From: a bacterium
GTDB taxonomy: Bacteria; Armatimonadota; Abditibacteriia; Abditibacteriales; Abditibacteriaceae
Assembly: GCA_004172935.1 (NCBI GenBank)
Contig: SDZD01000010.1
Location: forward strand, 98,589-162,588
Direction of reading: 5' to 3'
Length of the DNA: 64,000 nucleotides
Shown here: positions 17,189 to 26,404 of the stretch, piece by piece
Layout of the letters: the number at the start of each line of letters is the position of its first letter
Position numbering within the stretch: the stretch's first letter is position 1
The notes under the pieces: generated by a model
The model's database searches: none
The model's input: only the letters and a program-made list of their open reading frames with translations
Told to the model about the DNA's origin: nothing
Made by a program: the position numbers and the translations under genes

Positions 17189-17593
17189 ATGCTCAGATTC
17201 GATGGTATCTATTGTTCGCCACTCATAAAGGACGAGGCGTTGTCCTACCGCGACTACTTCCGCTTTTACGAAGACGGCAGTGTTCTGGCGGTAGTCTCCA
17301 CTGGCACCGCAACAGAAGTCGCCCGTTGGTTCCACAAAGACACAAGCCAACTCTCGGAAGGCCGTTACACCCTTGATGGCCTCTCAATCTCGTTTTCAAC
17401 CGCCAGTCCCGGCGGCGAAATCGACAGAAACGAGGAGTTCTACGACGGCTCACTCCAAGTCATCGTGAGCTATAATGGTCAGGTCGGCGACAACGTCCTC
17501 CACCTCCATTCTCATAGCCACTTCAACGGCCACGAGGCCACCATCGCCTGCGAGTTCGTGCCAATAGAATTGCTTCCCCCACGCTCACAGTAG
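17189..17593 (+). CDS. hypothetical protein
   Basis: A 134-residue soluble protein with no signal peptide or membrane segment. It begins MLRFDGIYCSPLIKDE and alternates short polar and hydrophobic strands (YFRFYEDGSVLAVV, GRYTLDGLSISF, LHLHSHSHFNG), like a small beta-barrel or lipocalin-like lipid/ligand-binding fold. The GxY...F.dGxV pattern supports a gene rather than chance, but I do not recognise a family. Flanked by strong prs terminator and a convergent gene. Confidence 0.6.
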   Translation: MLRFDGIYCSPLIKDEALSYRDYFRFYEDGSVLAVVSTGTATEVARWFHKDTSQLSEGRYTLDGLSISFSTASPGGEIDRNEEFYDGSLQVIVSYNGQVGDNVLHLHSHSHFNGHEATIACEFVPIELLPPRSQ

Positions 17594-17628
17594 AGTGAGG
17601 TAGCCCCCACAGATATTGTCACATCCTC

Positions 17629-18450
17629 TCAACTCGCCTTCAACCACATCGCCCCGTGCTCAATCGTCGCTTTGGCGTTCTGAAGCCGCCTGAACTGCGC
17701 GGGGTCGCCGCCAACATCGGGGTGCAGCAATCGGGCGGCCTGACGATAGGCTTCTAGAAACACGCTTTCAATCAGCAAGATACGAGAACGTGAAGCCCCC
17801 GTCTGTGCAGCCAGCCAATCGGCAGCTTGCCCGCGCGTTTCGAAAGTCTCCTTCACAGGCACGTAGGGCTGTCTTCTTGGTGGTGGCGGAGGAGGAGGCG
17901 TCGGACGCGAAGCCCCGGAAGTGGATGCAGACTTGGCCTTAGCACGCGCTCCCGTTTTCGCCTTCGAGTGACTTGTACTGTCGCTATCCGCTACAGCACT
18001 GGGTTGCCCCAAATCGCCCTTGAACGCTCCCATAGCTATCCACTCTTCCAGACCATCCCACTGAAAGGCGGCATACAACTGCTGGGGTTCAACCGTTCCC
18101 AAACCCAACATTTTGTGAATCCCTTCCAACGTGTCCACGATGGCGCGCAGGTTGTGAGTCCACAGCGAAAATTTGTCACAGGCAAACAGCAACTGACCAT
18201 GAGGCGAGTCAGCTACCAGACATACACCGGGAAACGTGGGACGATGCCCAGCATTGGGCCACCCGGTATGAGAAACAGAATCGACGGCAACACCAAGAGA
18301 AACCGAGGTGGCCCCCAACTCCTGCAAATACTGAATCAGCTTCTGACGTGTCTTGGCGTAGTCAACATTTCCCCTTTTGATTCCTCGTCTCGGAGTAATT
18401 GCACGCGGCCAATTCGCCAGTCGCTTAACGGTAATGGTTATTTTTTCCAA
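17629..18450 (-). CDS. J-domain-like protein with unknown N-terminal domain
   Basis: A 273-residue protein. The C-terminal ~55 residues resemble the helix II-loop-helix III part of a DnaJ domain, with YRQAARLLHPDVGGD and HPD at 243-245, followed by FRRLQNAKATI. This would contact Hsp70. Residues 1-145 form a domain with no recognised match; it has conserved-looking WPNAGHRPTFPGV and FAYAxW-like segments. A low-complexity Ser/Ala/Lys then poly-Pro linker lies at about 155-200. The first two helices of a standard J domain are not obvious. The gene is alone, convergent with the hypothetical gene before it. Confidence 0.65.
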   Translation of the reverse strand: MEKITITVKRLANWPRAITPRRGIKRGNVDYAKTRQKLIQYLQELGATSVSLGVAVDSVSHTGWPNAGHRPTFPGVCLVADSPHGQLLFACDKFSLWTHNLRAIVDTLEGIHKMLGLGTVEPQQLYAAFQWDGLEEWIAMGAFKGDLGQPSAVADSDSTSHSKAKTGARAKAKSASTSGASRPTPPPPPPPRRQPYVPVKETFETRGQAADWLAAQTGASRSRILLIESVFLEAYRQAARLLHPDVGGDPAQFRRLQNAKATIEHGAMWLKAS

Positions 18451-18572
18451 CCCATTTGTGGAGGATGATAGCCCCTCTACGTTCCCCTCAGTTACAAAAA
18501 GACCACTACAAATCTATAACCCCATCTCTCTGGGGGGCTTTCCTCTCAATAAGCCATTGAGATTGAATCTAA

Positions 18573-18588
18573 CTTTGATTAATCAAAG
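18573..18588. promoter_or_regulatory. palindrome containing TTGATTAATCAA
   Basis: A 16-bp perfect palindrome CTTTGATTAATCAAAG, 123 bp upstream of the J-domain gene start. The TTGATTAATCAA core recurs at 37969-37980 and 63375-63386, always between genes. Confidence 0.45.
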
Positions 18589-18682
18589 GTTCGCACAAAT
18601 TTAAAACTTTAAATCCGAACACATCTGCTACACAACCAATCTCGTGCGCCGAATTTTGCATGAAAGATAATTGGTAGATGGC

Positions 18683-18719
18683 AAAATAGCCCCCAAAATA
18701 CTCGATTTCAGGGGCTATT
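18683..18719 (-). terminator. terminator of the response regulator gene
   Basis: AATAGCCCC (18685-18693) pairs with GGGGCTATT (18711-18719); on the minus strand it is followed by a short T-run. It lies just past the stop at 18745. Confidence 0.75.
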
Positions 18720-18744
18720 CGATTCTCACCGGGGGTATCAGCAA

Positions 18745-19455
18745 CTAGGTGCGGAACTTATATCCTACGCCACGCACAGTTTGAAGAAATTCGGGCTGCG
18801 AGGGGTTCTGCTCCAACTTCTCACGCAACCAGCGAATATGAACGTCGAGAGTGCGCTCATCGCCGTAAAAATCGTCGCCCCACACGCGCTCAAGCAGAAT
18901 CTCGCGGGGAACTGCGTGTCCTGCCGAGCCAAGCAACACGCGCAGCAACTCGAACTCTTTAAGCGATAGGTTAACTTCGCGCTCATCGCCTTCGGGGCTT
19001 TGCACGCGCACTTCATGCTTGGCAACGTCCATCTCGACTCGCCCGGCGCGCAGCACTTGCTCTTCCGAAACAGCGGCTTTGGTCTGACGGCGTAGCAAAG
19101 CACGCACGCGGGCCACCAGTTCACGCATTCCAAACGGCTTAACAAGGTAGTCATCGGCTCCCATTTCGAGGCCAAGCACCTTATCGGCCTCTTCGCCGCG
19201 CGCTGTCAGCATCAAAATCGGCGAATCAAGCTGGTATTCGGGGCTTTGCCGCAATGCACGGCACACTTCCCATCCCGAAACCTTGGGCAGCATTAAATCG
19301 AGAATAACGAGGCGGGGTTGTAGCGATTTGGCGAGTGCAAGGGCCGATTCGCCGTCATGAGTCAGAACGACTTCGAAGCCTTCCTTACGCAAATTAAAGG
19401 CTATGGTATCGGCGAGAATCCGCTCGTCGTCCACAATCAGGATAGTGTCGCTCAT
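18745..19455 (-). CDS. OmpR/PhoB-family response regulator
   Basis: From the ATG at 19455 the product has 236 residues. The receiver domain has the acidic pair Asp9-Asp10, the phospho-acceptor Asp53 (VILDLML), the Thr of MLTA and the Lys in YLVKPFG. A winged-helix DNA-binding domain follows (about 130-235), ending in the typical RTVRGVGYKFRT. PhoB/PhoP-like regulators bind direct repeats near promoters. No histidine kinase is adjacent. It is divergent from the sulfate-uptake genes with 225 bp between, so sulfate regulation is possible but not shown. The 19560 frame start would add 35 residues not found in the family. Confidence 0.93.
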   Translation of the reverse strand: MSDTILIVDDERILADTIAFNLRKEGFEVVLTHDGESALALAKSLQPRLVILDLMLPKVSGWEVCRALRQSPEYQLDSPILMLTARGEEADKVLGLEMGADDYLVKPFGMRELVARVRALLRRQTKAAVSEEQVLRAGRVEMDVAKHEVRVQSPEGDEREVNLSLKEFELLRVLLGSAGHAVPREILLERVWGDDFYGDERTLDVHIRWLREKLEQNPSQPEFLQTVRGVGYKFRT

Positions 19456-19604
19456 AGTACGTGGTGTCCTCGTCAGTTTAAAGATACCAATTCGGCCTCT
19501 CTTTAAATTCACGTTAACTAGCAACACTCCCAGACACGCCAACTTGACGCTTAGGCGCACGATTCATAAAATCCCCTATTGAAATCCCACCTGAAGGGTA
19601 GTTT

Positions 19605-19610
19605 TATAAT
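19605..19610 (+). promoter_or_regulatory. -10 box of the first sulfate-binding gene
   Basis: TATAAT at 19605-19610 is a consensus -10. No clear -35 is seen at 16-18 bp; TTGAAA lies 20 bp upstream. Transcription from about 19617 would give a leader of some 60 nt holding the structured element at 19629-19665. Confidence 0.6.
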
Positions 19611-19628
19611 AAAGGATGAGGTTCGTTT

Positions 19629-19665
19629 CCGGCAAAGGCACCACAAAAATGAGGTGAAGGGCCGG
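19629..19665 (+). ncRNA. candidate structured leader RNA, copy 1
   Basis: The leader can fold as an outer stem CCGGC/GCCGG (19629-19633 with 19661-19665), an internal loop AAAGG opposite AAGG, and an inner stem CACC/GGTG (19639-19642 with 19653-19656) closed by a 10-nt loop. The same architecture with different stem sequences recurs at 20780-20826 before the next sulfate-binding gene. The ATG lies 14 nt after the outer stem, so the element could influence translation. I do not recognise it as a known riboswitch class. Confidence 0.55.
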
Positions 19666-19679
19666 GGCGCTAATTCGCA

Positions 19680-20771
19680 ATGGTACTTACATTTTCTCGC
19701 TTTGGCGCTCTGGGCGCCCTTTTGACTCTTTCGGCCTTTGGTTTGGCTGGTTGCCCCTCCGGCAACAACTCCACTGGTAACGGCGCAACCAGTGGTAATG
19801 GCGCAGCCAGCAACGAAGCGACGACCACCGTCAGCACTGGCCCAGTTAAGTTGTTGAACGTGTCGTATGACCCAACCCGCGAACTCTACGAAGACTTCAA
19901 CAAAGCCTTCGCCGCCTACTGGAAGAAAACCGAAGGGCAGGATGTCACCGTAGATCAATCACATGGTGGCTCCGGCAAACAAGCCCGCGCCGTTCTCGAC
20001 GGTCAAGAGGCCGACATCGTCACCCTGGCGTTAGCTTACGACATCGACACCCTCGCCGATGGTGGCCTATTGCCCGAAAACTGGGCGACGCGCTTACCCG
20101 ACAACTCCTCGCCTTACACATCGACTATTGTCTTCTTAGTCCGTAAAGGCAACCCCAAAGGCATTAAAGACTGGAACGACCTCATCAAACCCGGCCTTCA
20201 AGTCATCACGCCTAACCCCAAAACGTCAGGCGGCGCGCGCTGGAACTATCTCGCCGCCTACGGCTATGCCCTGCACCAACCCGGTGGCAACGATGCAAAA
20301 GCCAAAGACTTCGTCGCTAAGCTCTATAAGAACGTGCCAGTCCTCGACTCCGGCGCACGCGGAGCCACCACGACATTCGTGAAACGCAAATTGGGCGATG
20401 TCCTCATTTCGTGGGAAAACGAGGCTTACCTGGCGCAAAAAGACTTGGGCGAAGGCGAATTTGAGATCGTGACGCCATCCGAATCCATTCTGGCCGAACC
20501 TCCCGTCGCTGTCGTCGATTCCGTAGCCAAAAAGCATGGCACCGAAAAGGTCGCCGAGGGCTACCTGAAATATCTCTACACCCCCGAAGGGCAGGAGATC
20601 GCCGCCAAGCACTACTATCGTCCCCGCGATAAAGATGTCGCCGCCAAATACGAGAAGCAGTTCCCCAAACTCAAACTCTGGGAACTAAAAACCCTGTTCG
20701 GCGACTGGCGCAAAGCCCAGAAGACCCACTTCGCTGAAGGTGGCGTCTTCGACCAAATCTACCAGCCATAA
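19680..20771 (+). CDS. sbp: sulfate ABC transporter substrate-binding lipoprotein, copy 1
   Basis: A 363-residue sulfate/thiosulfate-binding protein (Sbp/CysP family). The signal peptide ends LAGC with a lipobox Cys at about residue 25, then a Gly/Asn/Ser-rich linker to about 55. The mature part starts [17 protein letters not shown] and has [13 protein letters not shown], the family's sulfate-coordinating segment, and [11 protein letters not shown]. It captures sulfate in the periplasm for CysTWA. It lies first in the sulfate island, behind a TATAAT promoter and the leader element. It is a near duplicate of the next gene. Confidence 0.95.
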   Translation: MVLTFSRFGALGALLTLSAFGLAGCPSGNNSTGNGATSGNGAASNEATTTVSTGPVKLLNVSYDPTRELYEDFNKAFAAYWKKTEGQDVTVDQSHGGSGKQARAVLDGQEADIVTLALAYDIDTLADGGLLPENWATRLPDNSSPYTSTIVFLVRKGNPKGIKDWNDLIKPGLQVITPNPKTSGGARWNYLAAYGYALHQPGGNDAKAKDFVAKLYKNVPVLDSGARGATTTFVKRKLGDVLISWENEAYLAQKDLGEGEFEIVTPSESILAEPPVAVVDSVAKKHGTEKVAEGYLKYLYTPEGQEIAAKHYYRPRDKDVAAKYEKQFPKLKLWELKTLFGDWRKAQKTHFAEGGVFDQIYQP

Positions 20772-20779
20772 ACAATATG

Positions 20780-20826
20780 GGCATTCCAGCAAAGGCGCTT
20801 CTCAAAGCGAAGGGCTGGAATGCCCT
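20780..20826 (+). ncRNA. candidate structured leader RNA, copy 2
   Basis: In the 62-bp gap before the second sulfate-binding gene, a 12-bp outer stem (20780-20791 with 20815-20826, core CCAGC/GCTGG) is followed by AAAGG opposite AAGG and an inner stem CGCTT/AAGCG closed by a CTCA loop. The loop strands AAAGG and AAGG are identical to copy 1 while both stems differ and still pair, that is, they covary. The ATG at 20834 lies 7 nt downstream. It could also act as an attenuator between the two genes. Confidence 0.55.
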
Positions 20827-20833
20827 CACTTCC

Positions 20834-21910
20834 ATGAATCCTCTCGTTTCTCGCACAGGCGCCCTGGCGGCCTTTTTAAGCTTCGCCGCCATTGGCTTGG
20901 TCGGCTGCTCACCTAAGACGACTACCACCAATGAAGCATCCCCCCCAGCAGCTTCGACAGAGACTTCCAAAGCCCCAGTCAAATTGCTGAATGTATCATA
21001 TGACCCAACCCGTGAGTTATATGAAGACTTCAACAAAGCCTTCGCGACTTATTGGAAGAAAACCGAAGGGCAGGATGTCACCGTAGATCAATCACACGGC
21101 GGCTCAGGCAAACAAGCACGATCAGTCCTTGATGGACAGGAAGCCGACATCGTCACCTTGGCGTTGGCTTACGACATCGACACCCTCGCTGATGGTGGCC
21201 TACTCCCCGAAAACTGGGCTACGCGATTGGACAATAACTCCTCGCCCTATACATCTACCATAGTCTTCTTGGTTCGCAAAGGCAACCCTAAAGGCATCAA
21301 AGACTGGAGCGATCTGGTGAAACCGGGTGTGCAGGTCATCACGCCCAACCCCAAAACTGGTGGCGGCGCCCGTTGGTGCTACCTCGCGGCTTACGGCTAC
21401 GCCTTGCACCAACCCGGCGGCAACGACGCCAAAGCCAAAGACTTCGTCTCCAAGTTGTATAAGAACGTGCCTGTTCTCGACTCTGGCGCGCGCGGTTCGA
21501 CCACGACATTCGTTCAGCGCAACATCGGCGATGTCCTGCTATCGTGGGAAAATGAGGCCGATCTAGCCACCAAAGACCTCGCCAAAGATGCCTTTGAAGT
21601 CGTGACGCCGTCCGAGTCCATCATCGCCGAGCCTCCTGTCGCTGTTGTTGACTCGGTTGCAAAGAAGCATGGCACCGAGAAAGTCGCCGAGGCATATCTG
21701 AAATACTTATACACACCCGAAGGTCAGGAAATCGTAGCCAAACACTATTATCGCCCGCGCGATGAGAAAGTGGCGGCCAAATACGCCAACCAGTTCCCCA
21801 AGCTCAAGCTGTGGTCACTGCAAAGCCTATTTGGCGACTGGCGCAAAGCCCAGAAAACCCACTTTGCTCAAGGTGGCGTTTTCGACCAAATATACACGCC
21901 GGGTAGATAA
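20834..21910 (+). CDS. sbp: sulfate ABC transporter substrate-binding lipoprotein, copy 2
   Basis: A 358-residue Sbp/CysP protein nearly identical to the preceding one through the mature domain, but with a different signal peptide and linker. The signal is [17 protein letters not shown]..., lipobox GLVGC with Cys at about residue 25. I chose the ATG at 20834, since the in-frame ATG at 20777 would put the leader hairpin in the coding sequence and place 19 polar residues before the signal peptide. Differences from copy 1 cluster near residues 150-200 and 250-265. Same ligand, sulfate or thiosulfate, is expected; the two may differ in affinity or selectivity. Confidence 0.94.
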   Translation: MNPLVSRTGALAAFLSFAAIGLVGCSPKTTTTNEASPPAASTETSKAPVKLLNVSYDPTRELYEDFNKAFATYWKKTEGQDVTVDQSHGGSGKQARSVLDGQEADIVTLALAYDIDTLADGGLLPENWATRLDNNSSPYTSTIVFLVRKGNPKGIKDWSDLVKPGVQVITPNPKTGGGARWCYLAAYGYALHQPGGNDAKAKDFVSKLYKNVPVLDSGARGSTTTFVQRNIGDVLLSWENEADLATKDLAKDAFEVVTPSESIIAEPPVAVVDSVAKKHGTEKVAEAYLKYLYTPEGQEIVAKHYYRPRDEKVAAKYANQFPKLKLWSLQSLFGDWRKAQKTHFAQGGVFDQIYTPGR

Positions 21911-21914
21911 TAGT

Positions 21915-21961
21915 GCAAAGAGCAGAAAGCGCCGCCCTCGGTTCGCTTTCTGCTCTTTGTG
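21915..21961 (+). terminator. hairpin between sulfate-binding and cysT genes
   Basis: GCAAAGAGCAGAAAGCG pairs with its near-perfect complement at 21944-21960 around a GC-rich loop. There is no T-run, so it is more likely a partial attenuator or mRNA stabiliser that keeps binding protein in excess over permease. Confidence 0.6.
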
Positions 21962-21974
21962 CTGACTTTAGAAA

Positions 21975-22829
21975 ATGAAACGTTATCATCGGGTGTTGCC
22001 CGGATTTGGCTTATCGTTGGGCATCACCCTGCTCTATCTGTCGGTGTTGGTACTTATCCCGCTGTCCTTGCTGTTCTGGAGTGCAGGGGGCGGCGGATGG
22101 GAACATTTCAAATCGGCGGCCTTCTCCCCACGAACAATCGCCTCCTACAAAATTACCTTTGGTGCCTCGTTCGTTGCAGCCACCATCAACCTGTTCGCCG
22201 GAATGCTCATCGCATGGGTTCTGGTGCGCTACCGCTTTCCAGGCCGTAGTTTCATCGACGCCCTCGTCGATTTGCCCTTCGCCCTCCCAACAGCGGTTGG
22301 CGGTATCGCTCTCACCACAGCCTACGCCCCCAACGGCTTCATTGGTCGCCATTTCGCCCCCGATGGCCTTATCGGCCAGCATTTTGGTCCCGAAGGCTTG
22401 AAACTCGCGTACTCGCCAATCGGAATCGTCATCGCCCTCACCTTCATTTCGCTGCCCTTCGTGGTGCGAACCGTGCAGCCCGTATTGGGCGGATTGGATT
22501 CCCAGCTCGAAGAAGCAGCATCCAGTCTGGGTGCCAATCGCTTCCAAACCTTCCGGCGCGTCATTTTCCCCTACATCTGGCCCGCACTCTTGACTGGATG
22601 GACGCTCGGCTTCGCCCGCGCTCTGGGCGAATACGGCTCGGTCGTGTTCATCGCGGGCAACCAACCCCTCAAAACCGAAATCGTTCCGTTACTCATTATT
22701 ACCCGCCTCGAAGAGTACGATTACGCCGGAGCAACAGCTCTCGCAGTCGTTATGCTCGTCGCTTCATTCGCGCTGTTATTAGCGATCAACACCCTATCGC
22801 GCTGGACAAATCGCCGTGCGAGCGCCTGA
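21975..22829 (+). CDS. cysT: sulfate ABC transporter permease CysT
   Basis: A 284-residue inner-membrane permease with six helices. The conserved cytoplasmic loop is EEAASSLGANRFQTFRRVIFP, which docks on the ATPase CysA. The segments FIDALVDLPFALPTAVGGI and GFARALGEYGSVVFIAGN are signatures of the CysT/CysU group. The periplasmic loop after TM3 has a repeated NGFIGRHFAPDGLIGQHFGPEG motif, longer than usual. It pairs with CysW, 13 bp downstream. Confidence 0.94.
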   Translation: MKRYHRVLPGFGLSLGITLLYLSVLVLIPLSLLFWSAGGGGWEHFKSAAFSPRTIASYKITFGASFVAATINLFAGMLIAWVLVRYRFPGRSFIDALVDLPFALPTAVGGIALTTAYAPNGFIGRHFAPDGLIGQHFGPEGLKLAYSPIGIVIALTFISLPFVVRTVQPVLGGLDSQLEEAASSLGANRFQTFRRVIFPYIWPALLTGWTLGFARALGEYGSVVFIAGNQPLKTEIVPLLIITRLEEYDYAGATALAVVMLVASFALLLAINTLSRWTNRRASA

Positions 22830-22842
22830 TAAGTAGGAAAAG

Positions 22843-23760
22843 ATGAAAACTCTCAGCGTGACTTCGCCCGTGCCGGTTTCGCCCGCCCCATCTCAGGCCA
22901 CAACGCGCGCCGCAAAAACTGCCGCGACGCGCGCCACCAGTGAGCCGCGCCTCTTGCAATGGTTCCTCATTGTGATGGCTCTGGGGGCAATGGGCATCAT
23001 TTTGGTTTTGCCGCTATTCGTGGTCTTTTCCGAAGCCTTCTCCAAAGGACTACAGCTCTACAAAGAGTCGATTGTAAACGAGGATGCGCTGTCGGCCATC
23101 AAACTCACCCTGCTCGTCGCCTTTGTTGCCGTCCCCATCAACACGGTGTTCGGCGTTGCCGCCGCGTGGGCCATCACCCGCTTCCAGTTCAAAGGCAAGG
23201 GCGCACTCCTCACTCTCATCGACCTCCCCTTCGCCGTTTCCCCCGTGATTTCTGGCCTCATCTTCGTGTTGATGTTTGGGCGGCGCGGCATTTTCGGGCA
23301 ATTCGTAGCGGCGCACGATTGGAAAATCATCTTCGCCCTGCCAGGAATCATTTTGGCGACGTTGTTCGTCACCTTCCCCTTTGTCGCGCGCCAGCTCATC
23401 GCCTTCATGGAGTCGCAGGGCGCCGAAGAAGAGGAAGCCGCCGTCACGCTCGGCGCCAACGGTTTCCAGACATTCTGGCGTATTACGCTGCCCAACATCA
23501 AGTGGGCCTTGCTCACCGGCATCATCCTGTGCAACGCCCGCGCAATGGGCGAATTTGGCGCTGTGTCGGTCGTATCGGGCCATGTGCGCGGCCAGACCAA
23601 CACCATCCCGCTCCAGGTCGAGATTCTTTATAACGAGTACCAGTACACCGCCTCGTTCGCAGTAGCTTCGCTACTGACATTTCTGGGTCTCATCACGCTT
23701 TGTATCAAAACCGCATTGGAATGGAAAACAGCCCGCCAGTTAAAAGAAGGACAAAATTAA
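22843..23760 (+). CDS. cysW: sulfate ABC transporter permease CysW
   Basis: A 305-residue permease with six helices after a polar 38-residue N-terminal tail rich in Ala, Thr and Pro. The docking loop reads [22 protein letters not shown] and the late segment is [18 protein letters not shown]; both are CysW-type. It forms the channel heterodimer with CysT for ATP-driven sulfate import. It sits in the order cysT-cysW-cysA typical of sulfate operons. Confidence 0.94.
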   Translation: MKTLSVTSPVPVSPAPSQATTRAAKTAATRATSEPRLLQWFLIVMALGAMGIILVLPLFVVFSEAFSKGLQLYKESIVNEDALSAIKLTLLVAFVAVPINTVFGVAAAWAITRFQFKGKGALLTLIDLPFAVSPVISGLIFVLMFGRRGIFGQFVAAHDWKIIFALPGIILATLFVTFPFVARQLIAFMESQGAEEEEAAVTLGANGFQTFWRITLPNIKWALLTGIILCNARAMGEFGAVSVVSGHVRGQTNTIPLQVEILYNEYQYTASFAVASLLTFLGLITLCIKTALEWKTARQLKEGQN

Positions 23761-23822
23761 AACTGGTTGGAAATCAAATCGCTCATTAAGCGTCTAGCTC
23801 CCCAACAATCCAACGACTTCTA

Positions 23823-24890
23823 ATGCAAATATCTGTTCGTGGCGTCTCGAAAAACTTTGGCGCCTTTCGCGCTCTCGACAACGTTTCGGTTGATATTCCC
23901 CAGGGCCAACTGGTAGCCCTACTCGGCCCATCGGGTTCCGGCAAAACCACACTGCTCCGTATTATCGCCGGCTTGGAAGCTCCCGATCAAGGTCGTATTT
24001 TCTACGGTGACCAGGATGTCACCAACTGCTCGACGCGCGACCGAGGCATCGGCTTTGTCTTCCAACACTATGCGCTGTTCGGTCACATGACCATCTTCGA
24101 CAACATCGCCTTCGGTCTGCGCGTTCGCAAATGGAAGAACGACCAAATCCGCCCGCGCGTGTTGGAGTTACTGCGCCTCATCCAGTTAGAAGGCATGGAA
24201 AAGCGCTTCCCTGCCCAGCTATCGGGCGGCCAGCGCCAGCGCGTGGCCCTGGCGCGTGCACTCGCCGCACAACCGCAGGTCATGCTCCTCGACGAGCCAT
24301 TCGGCGCGCTCGATGCCAAAGTTCGCGCCGACTTGCGCCGCTGGATCCGTAGCCTACACGACGAAATCCACATGACCAGCGTATTCGTTACCCACGACCA
24401 GGAAGAAGCCTTTGAAGTCGCCGACTTCGTGGTCGTGATGAACCGGGGTAAAATCGAGCAGATGGGCACTCCCGATGAAGTGTTCGCCCGCCCAGCAAGC
24501 GCCTTCGTCACCGACTTTTTGGGCCGCGTCAATGTCTTTCATGGCCGAGTTCAAAATGGCAGGGCGCAAATCGGCGAACTCGAAGTCCCTCTCGAAGCCG
24601 AACACGGCAGCGAAGGCGACACCTTCACCGCCTACATTCGCCCGCATGAGGTCGAAATCGACCGCCAACCACATGGCTCCGAATCTATGCTCGCCGCAGT
24701 GTCGCGCGTCAACCGCACAGGTTCGATAGTGAAAGTAGCCCTCTTCGCCCAGGACGGGCAGTTACCATTGGATGTCGAACTCCCTCACGAACGCGAAGCC
24801 GCGCTGAATTTGCGAACTGGCGACATGGTGTGGGTCTACCCCCGTCAAGTGCGCGTTTTCTCGGCTTCAACAAGCGAAACAGCGTCTTAA
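23823..24890 (+). CDS. cysA: sulfate ABC transporter ATP-binding protein CysA
   Basis: A 355-residue ABC ATPase: Walker [10 protein letters not shown] at 35-43, signature [15 protein letters not shown] near 136-150, Walker [13 protein letters not shown], and the switch His in [15 protein letters not shown]. The last ~110 residues form the TOBE/CysA C-terminal domain ([12 protein letters not shown]). It powers the CysT/CysW channel. A 62-bp gap from cysW without terminator suggests the same transcript. Confidence 0.95.
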   Translation: MQISVRGVSKNFGAFRALDNVSVDIPQGQLVALLGPSGSGKTTLLRIIAGLEAPDQGRIFYGDQDVTNCSTRDRGIGFVFQHYALFGHMTIFDNIAFGLRVRKWKNDQIRPRVLELLRLIQLEGMEKRFPAQLSGGQRQRVALARALAAQPQVMLLDEPFGALDAKVRADLRRWIRSLHDEIHMTSVFVTHDQEEAFEVADFVVVMNRGKIEQMGTPDEVFARPASAFVTDFLGRVNVFHGRVQNGRAQIGELEVPLEAEHGSEGDTFTAYIRPHEVEIDRQPHGSESMLAAVSRVNRTGSIVKVALFAQDGQLPLDVELPHEREAALNLRTGDMVWVYPRQVRVFSASTSETAS

Positions 24891-24924
24891 TGGCATCACA
24901 TTAAGTCAAGATTAAGAAGATTTA

Positions 24925-24951
24925 AAAGGGGGGAGCTGCCTCCCTCCTTTC
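24925..24951 (+). terminator. hairpin after cysA
   Basis: AAAGGGGGGAG pairs with CTCCCTCCTTT (one mismatch) around CTGC, followed by CTC rather than a full T-run. Confidence 0.6.
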
Positions 24952-25006
24952 TCATGGCGTCTTGTGACAGGTGTGTTAAAACAGGGGGGAAGCATTTCCC
25001 TTTGGT

Positions 25007-26305
25007 ATGAAATTCCATCTATCCACGCGCCGCGTCGCCTCTGTGGCCGCATTGGCAGGCCTTGGTGTGGCCTTTTACGGCACTCCAGCCCACGCTCAAC
25101 AGTCGGAACTCGACGCATTACGCCAACAAATCACCGAACTTCAAAAACGTCTCGACACATTGGAAAATTCCCAGAAGAAAGCTGTCGAAACTTCCCAAAC
25201 CGCCCCGGCAACGACTTCCAAATTTCCTCTGACCATTGGCGGTCTATTCCAGGTTCACTCACTCAACTATCTTGGTGAAACAGTCAAAACGGGAAGCACA
25301 AACTCAAGCGATACATTCCGCTTGCGTCGCGCCGAACTCCGACTCACAGCCCCTTCGATCACAGATCGTCTATCGGGTACCGTGATGTTCGACCTCGCCC
25401 GCCCCGACTCAACCAGTGTTCCCGGCTCTTTCCAAGGCGCCGCCAACAATATCCTTCAGGACTTCCAAATCACCTATCGGATGAACTCACTGGCCAGCAA
25501 AAAGACGCAGTTATTCTTTGACGCAGGTCAGTTCAAAGTCCCAATGGGTTATGAATCGGCGTTGACCCCCACGAACTCAGTTGCATTTTTAGAGCGTTCG
25601 CTGATTTTCTCAGGCCGCGACCGATTCAACACCACCTACGGCGACCAACGCGATGCAGGTATTCAGTTCCGCGCCGTCACAGGTGATCTGGAAGGTCGAA
25701 TAGGCGTATTCAACGGCTTTGGCGACCGCCAGAACTCTCTGGCCTCTTCAGATAGCAAAGCTGTTATCGGTTTACTGGCTTATAAACCCAGCTCGATCCC
25801 CGGACTCACAGTGGGCGTATCAGGCGGCTTGGGCAATACCGGAGTGACCTTCACTTCGACCGCCACGCCAACGGTTCCTGCGACAACAGTGAACCTGCGC
25901 GCCCACCGCAACATCGTCAACTCATTCTTGAGCTACAAACACGACAAATTCACGCTTCAGGGCGAGTTCCTGCGCGGCGCGGCCTCCTCATTCCTGGCAG
26001 GCACAGCCACCAATGCGGCCATTGACCCACAGGGCTACTATTTTGGTGGTTCTTATTTCGTCAAACCCAAGTTCGAGGTTCTCGCTCGCTATGACACCCT
26101 CGATTTCGACCACAAAATCGACAACGCCACAGTACGCGACTACCTGCTCGGCATGAACTACTACATCAAGGGCCAGAACAAGATTCAAATCAACCTTGTT
26201 CGTCGCATCGGAGGCTTGGCAGCCCCAACCAGCGCCACCAACCCAGCCGCGAACTTCCGTAACGACCGCCTCGAACTACGTACAGGCGTTCAACTGGCGT
26301 TCTAA
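25007..26305 (+). CDS. phosphate/anion-selective porin (OprP/OprO family)
   Basis: A 432-residue outer-membrane protein. A signal peptide ends near AHA (about residue 28), then a short coiled coil (SELDALRQQITELQKRLDTLE) at about 31-50, then a beta-barrel domain with alternating strands such as FRLRRAELRLTAPSI, LFFDAGQFKVPMGYE and FEVLARYDTLDFDHK. This is the OprP/OprO and related carbonate/sulfate-type porin layout with N-terminal coiled coil. Its place between cysA and sulP suggests a role in sulfate entry across the outer membrane (inference). It proves an outer membrane is present. Confidence 0.87.
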   Translation: MKFHLSTRRVASVAALAGLGVAFYGTPAHAQQSELDALRQQITELQKRLDTLENSQKKAVETSQTAPATTSKFPLTIGGLFQVHSLNYLGETVKTGSTNSSDTFRLRRAELRLTAPSITDRLSGTVMFDLARPDSTSVPGSFQGAANNILQDFQITYRMNSLASKKTQLFFDAGQFKVPMGYESALTPTNSVAFLERSLIFSGRDRFNTTYGDQRDAGIQFRAVTGDLEGRIGVFNGFGDRQNSLASSDSKAVIGLLAYKPSSIPGLTVGVSGGLGNTGVTFTSTATPTVPATTVNLRAHRNIVNSFLSYKHDKFTLQGEFLRGAASSFLAGTATNAAIDPQGYYFGGSYFVKPKFEVLARYDTLDFDHKIDNATVRDYLLGMNYYIKGQNKIQINLVRRIGGLAAPTSATNPAANFRNDRLELRTGVQLAF

Positions 26306-26340
26306 GCAAAAGAGAAGAGCCACCAGATAGGCTCCCTAAA

Positions 26341-26386
26341 AACATCAAAGGGGCACGAAACAATTGTTTCGTGCCCCTTCGATGTT
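26341..26386. terminator. bidirectional terminator between porin and SulP genes
   Basis: A perfect palindrome (core GGGGCACGAAACAA and complement) centred at 26363/26364, flanked by AACATC/GATGTT that extend the stem with one mismatch. It lies between convergent genes. Confidence 0.88.
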
Positions 26387-26404
26387 GCGTTACACCGTTT
26401 TCAA

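Noticed and set aside
19629..20826. Assigning the sulfate leaders to a SAM riboswitch
   Set aside because: The conserved segments of SAM-I, SAM-II and SAM-III that I know are not present.
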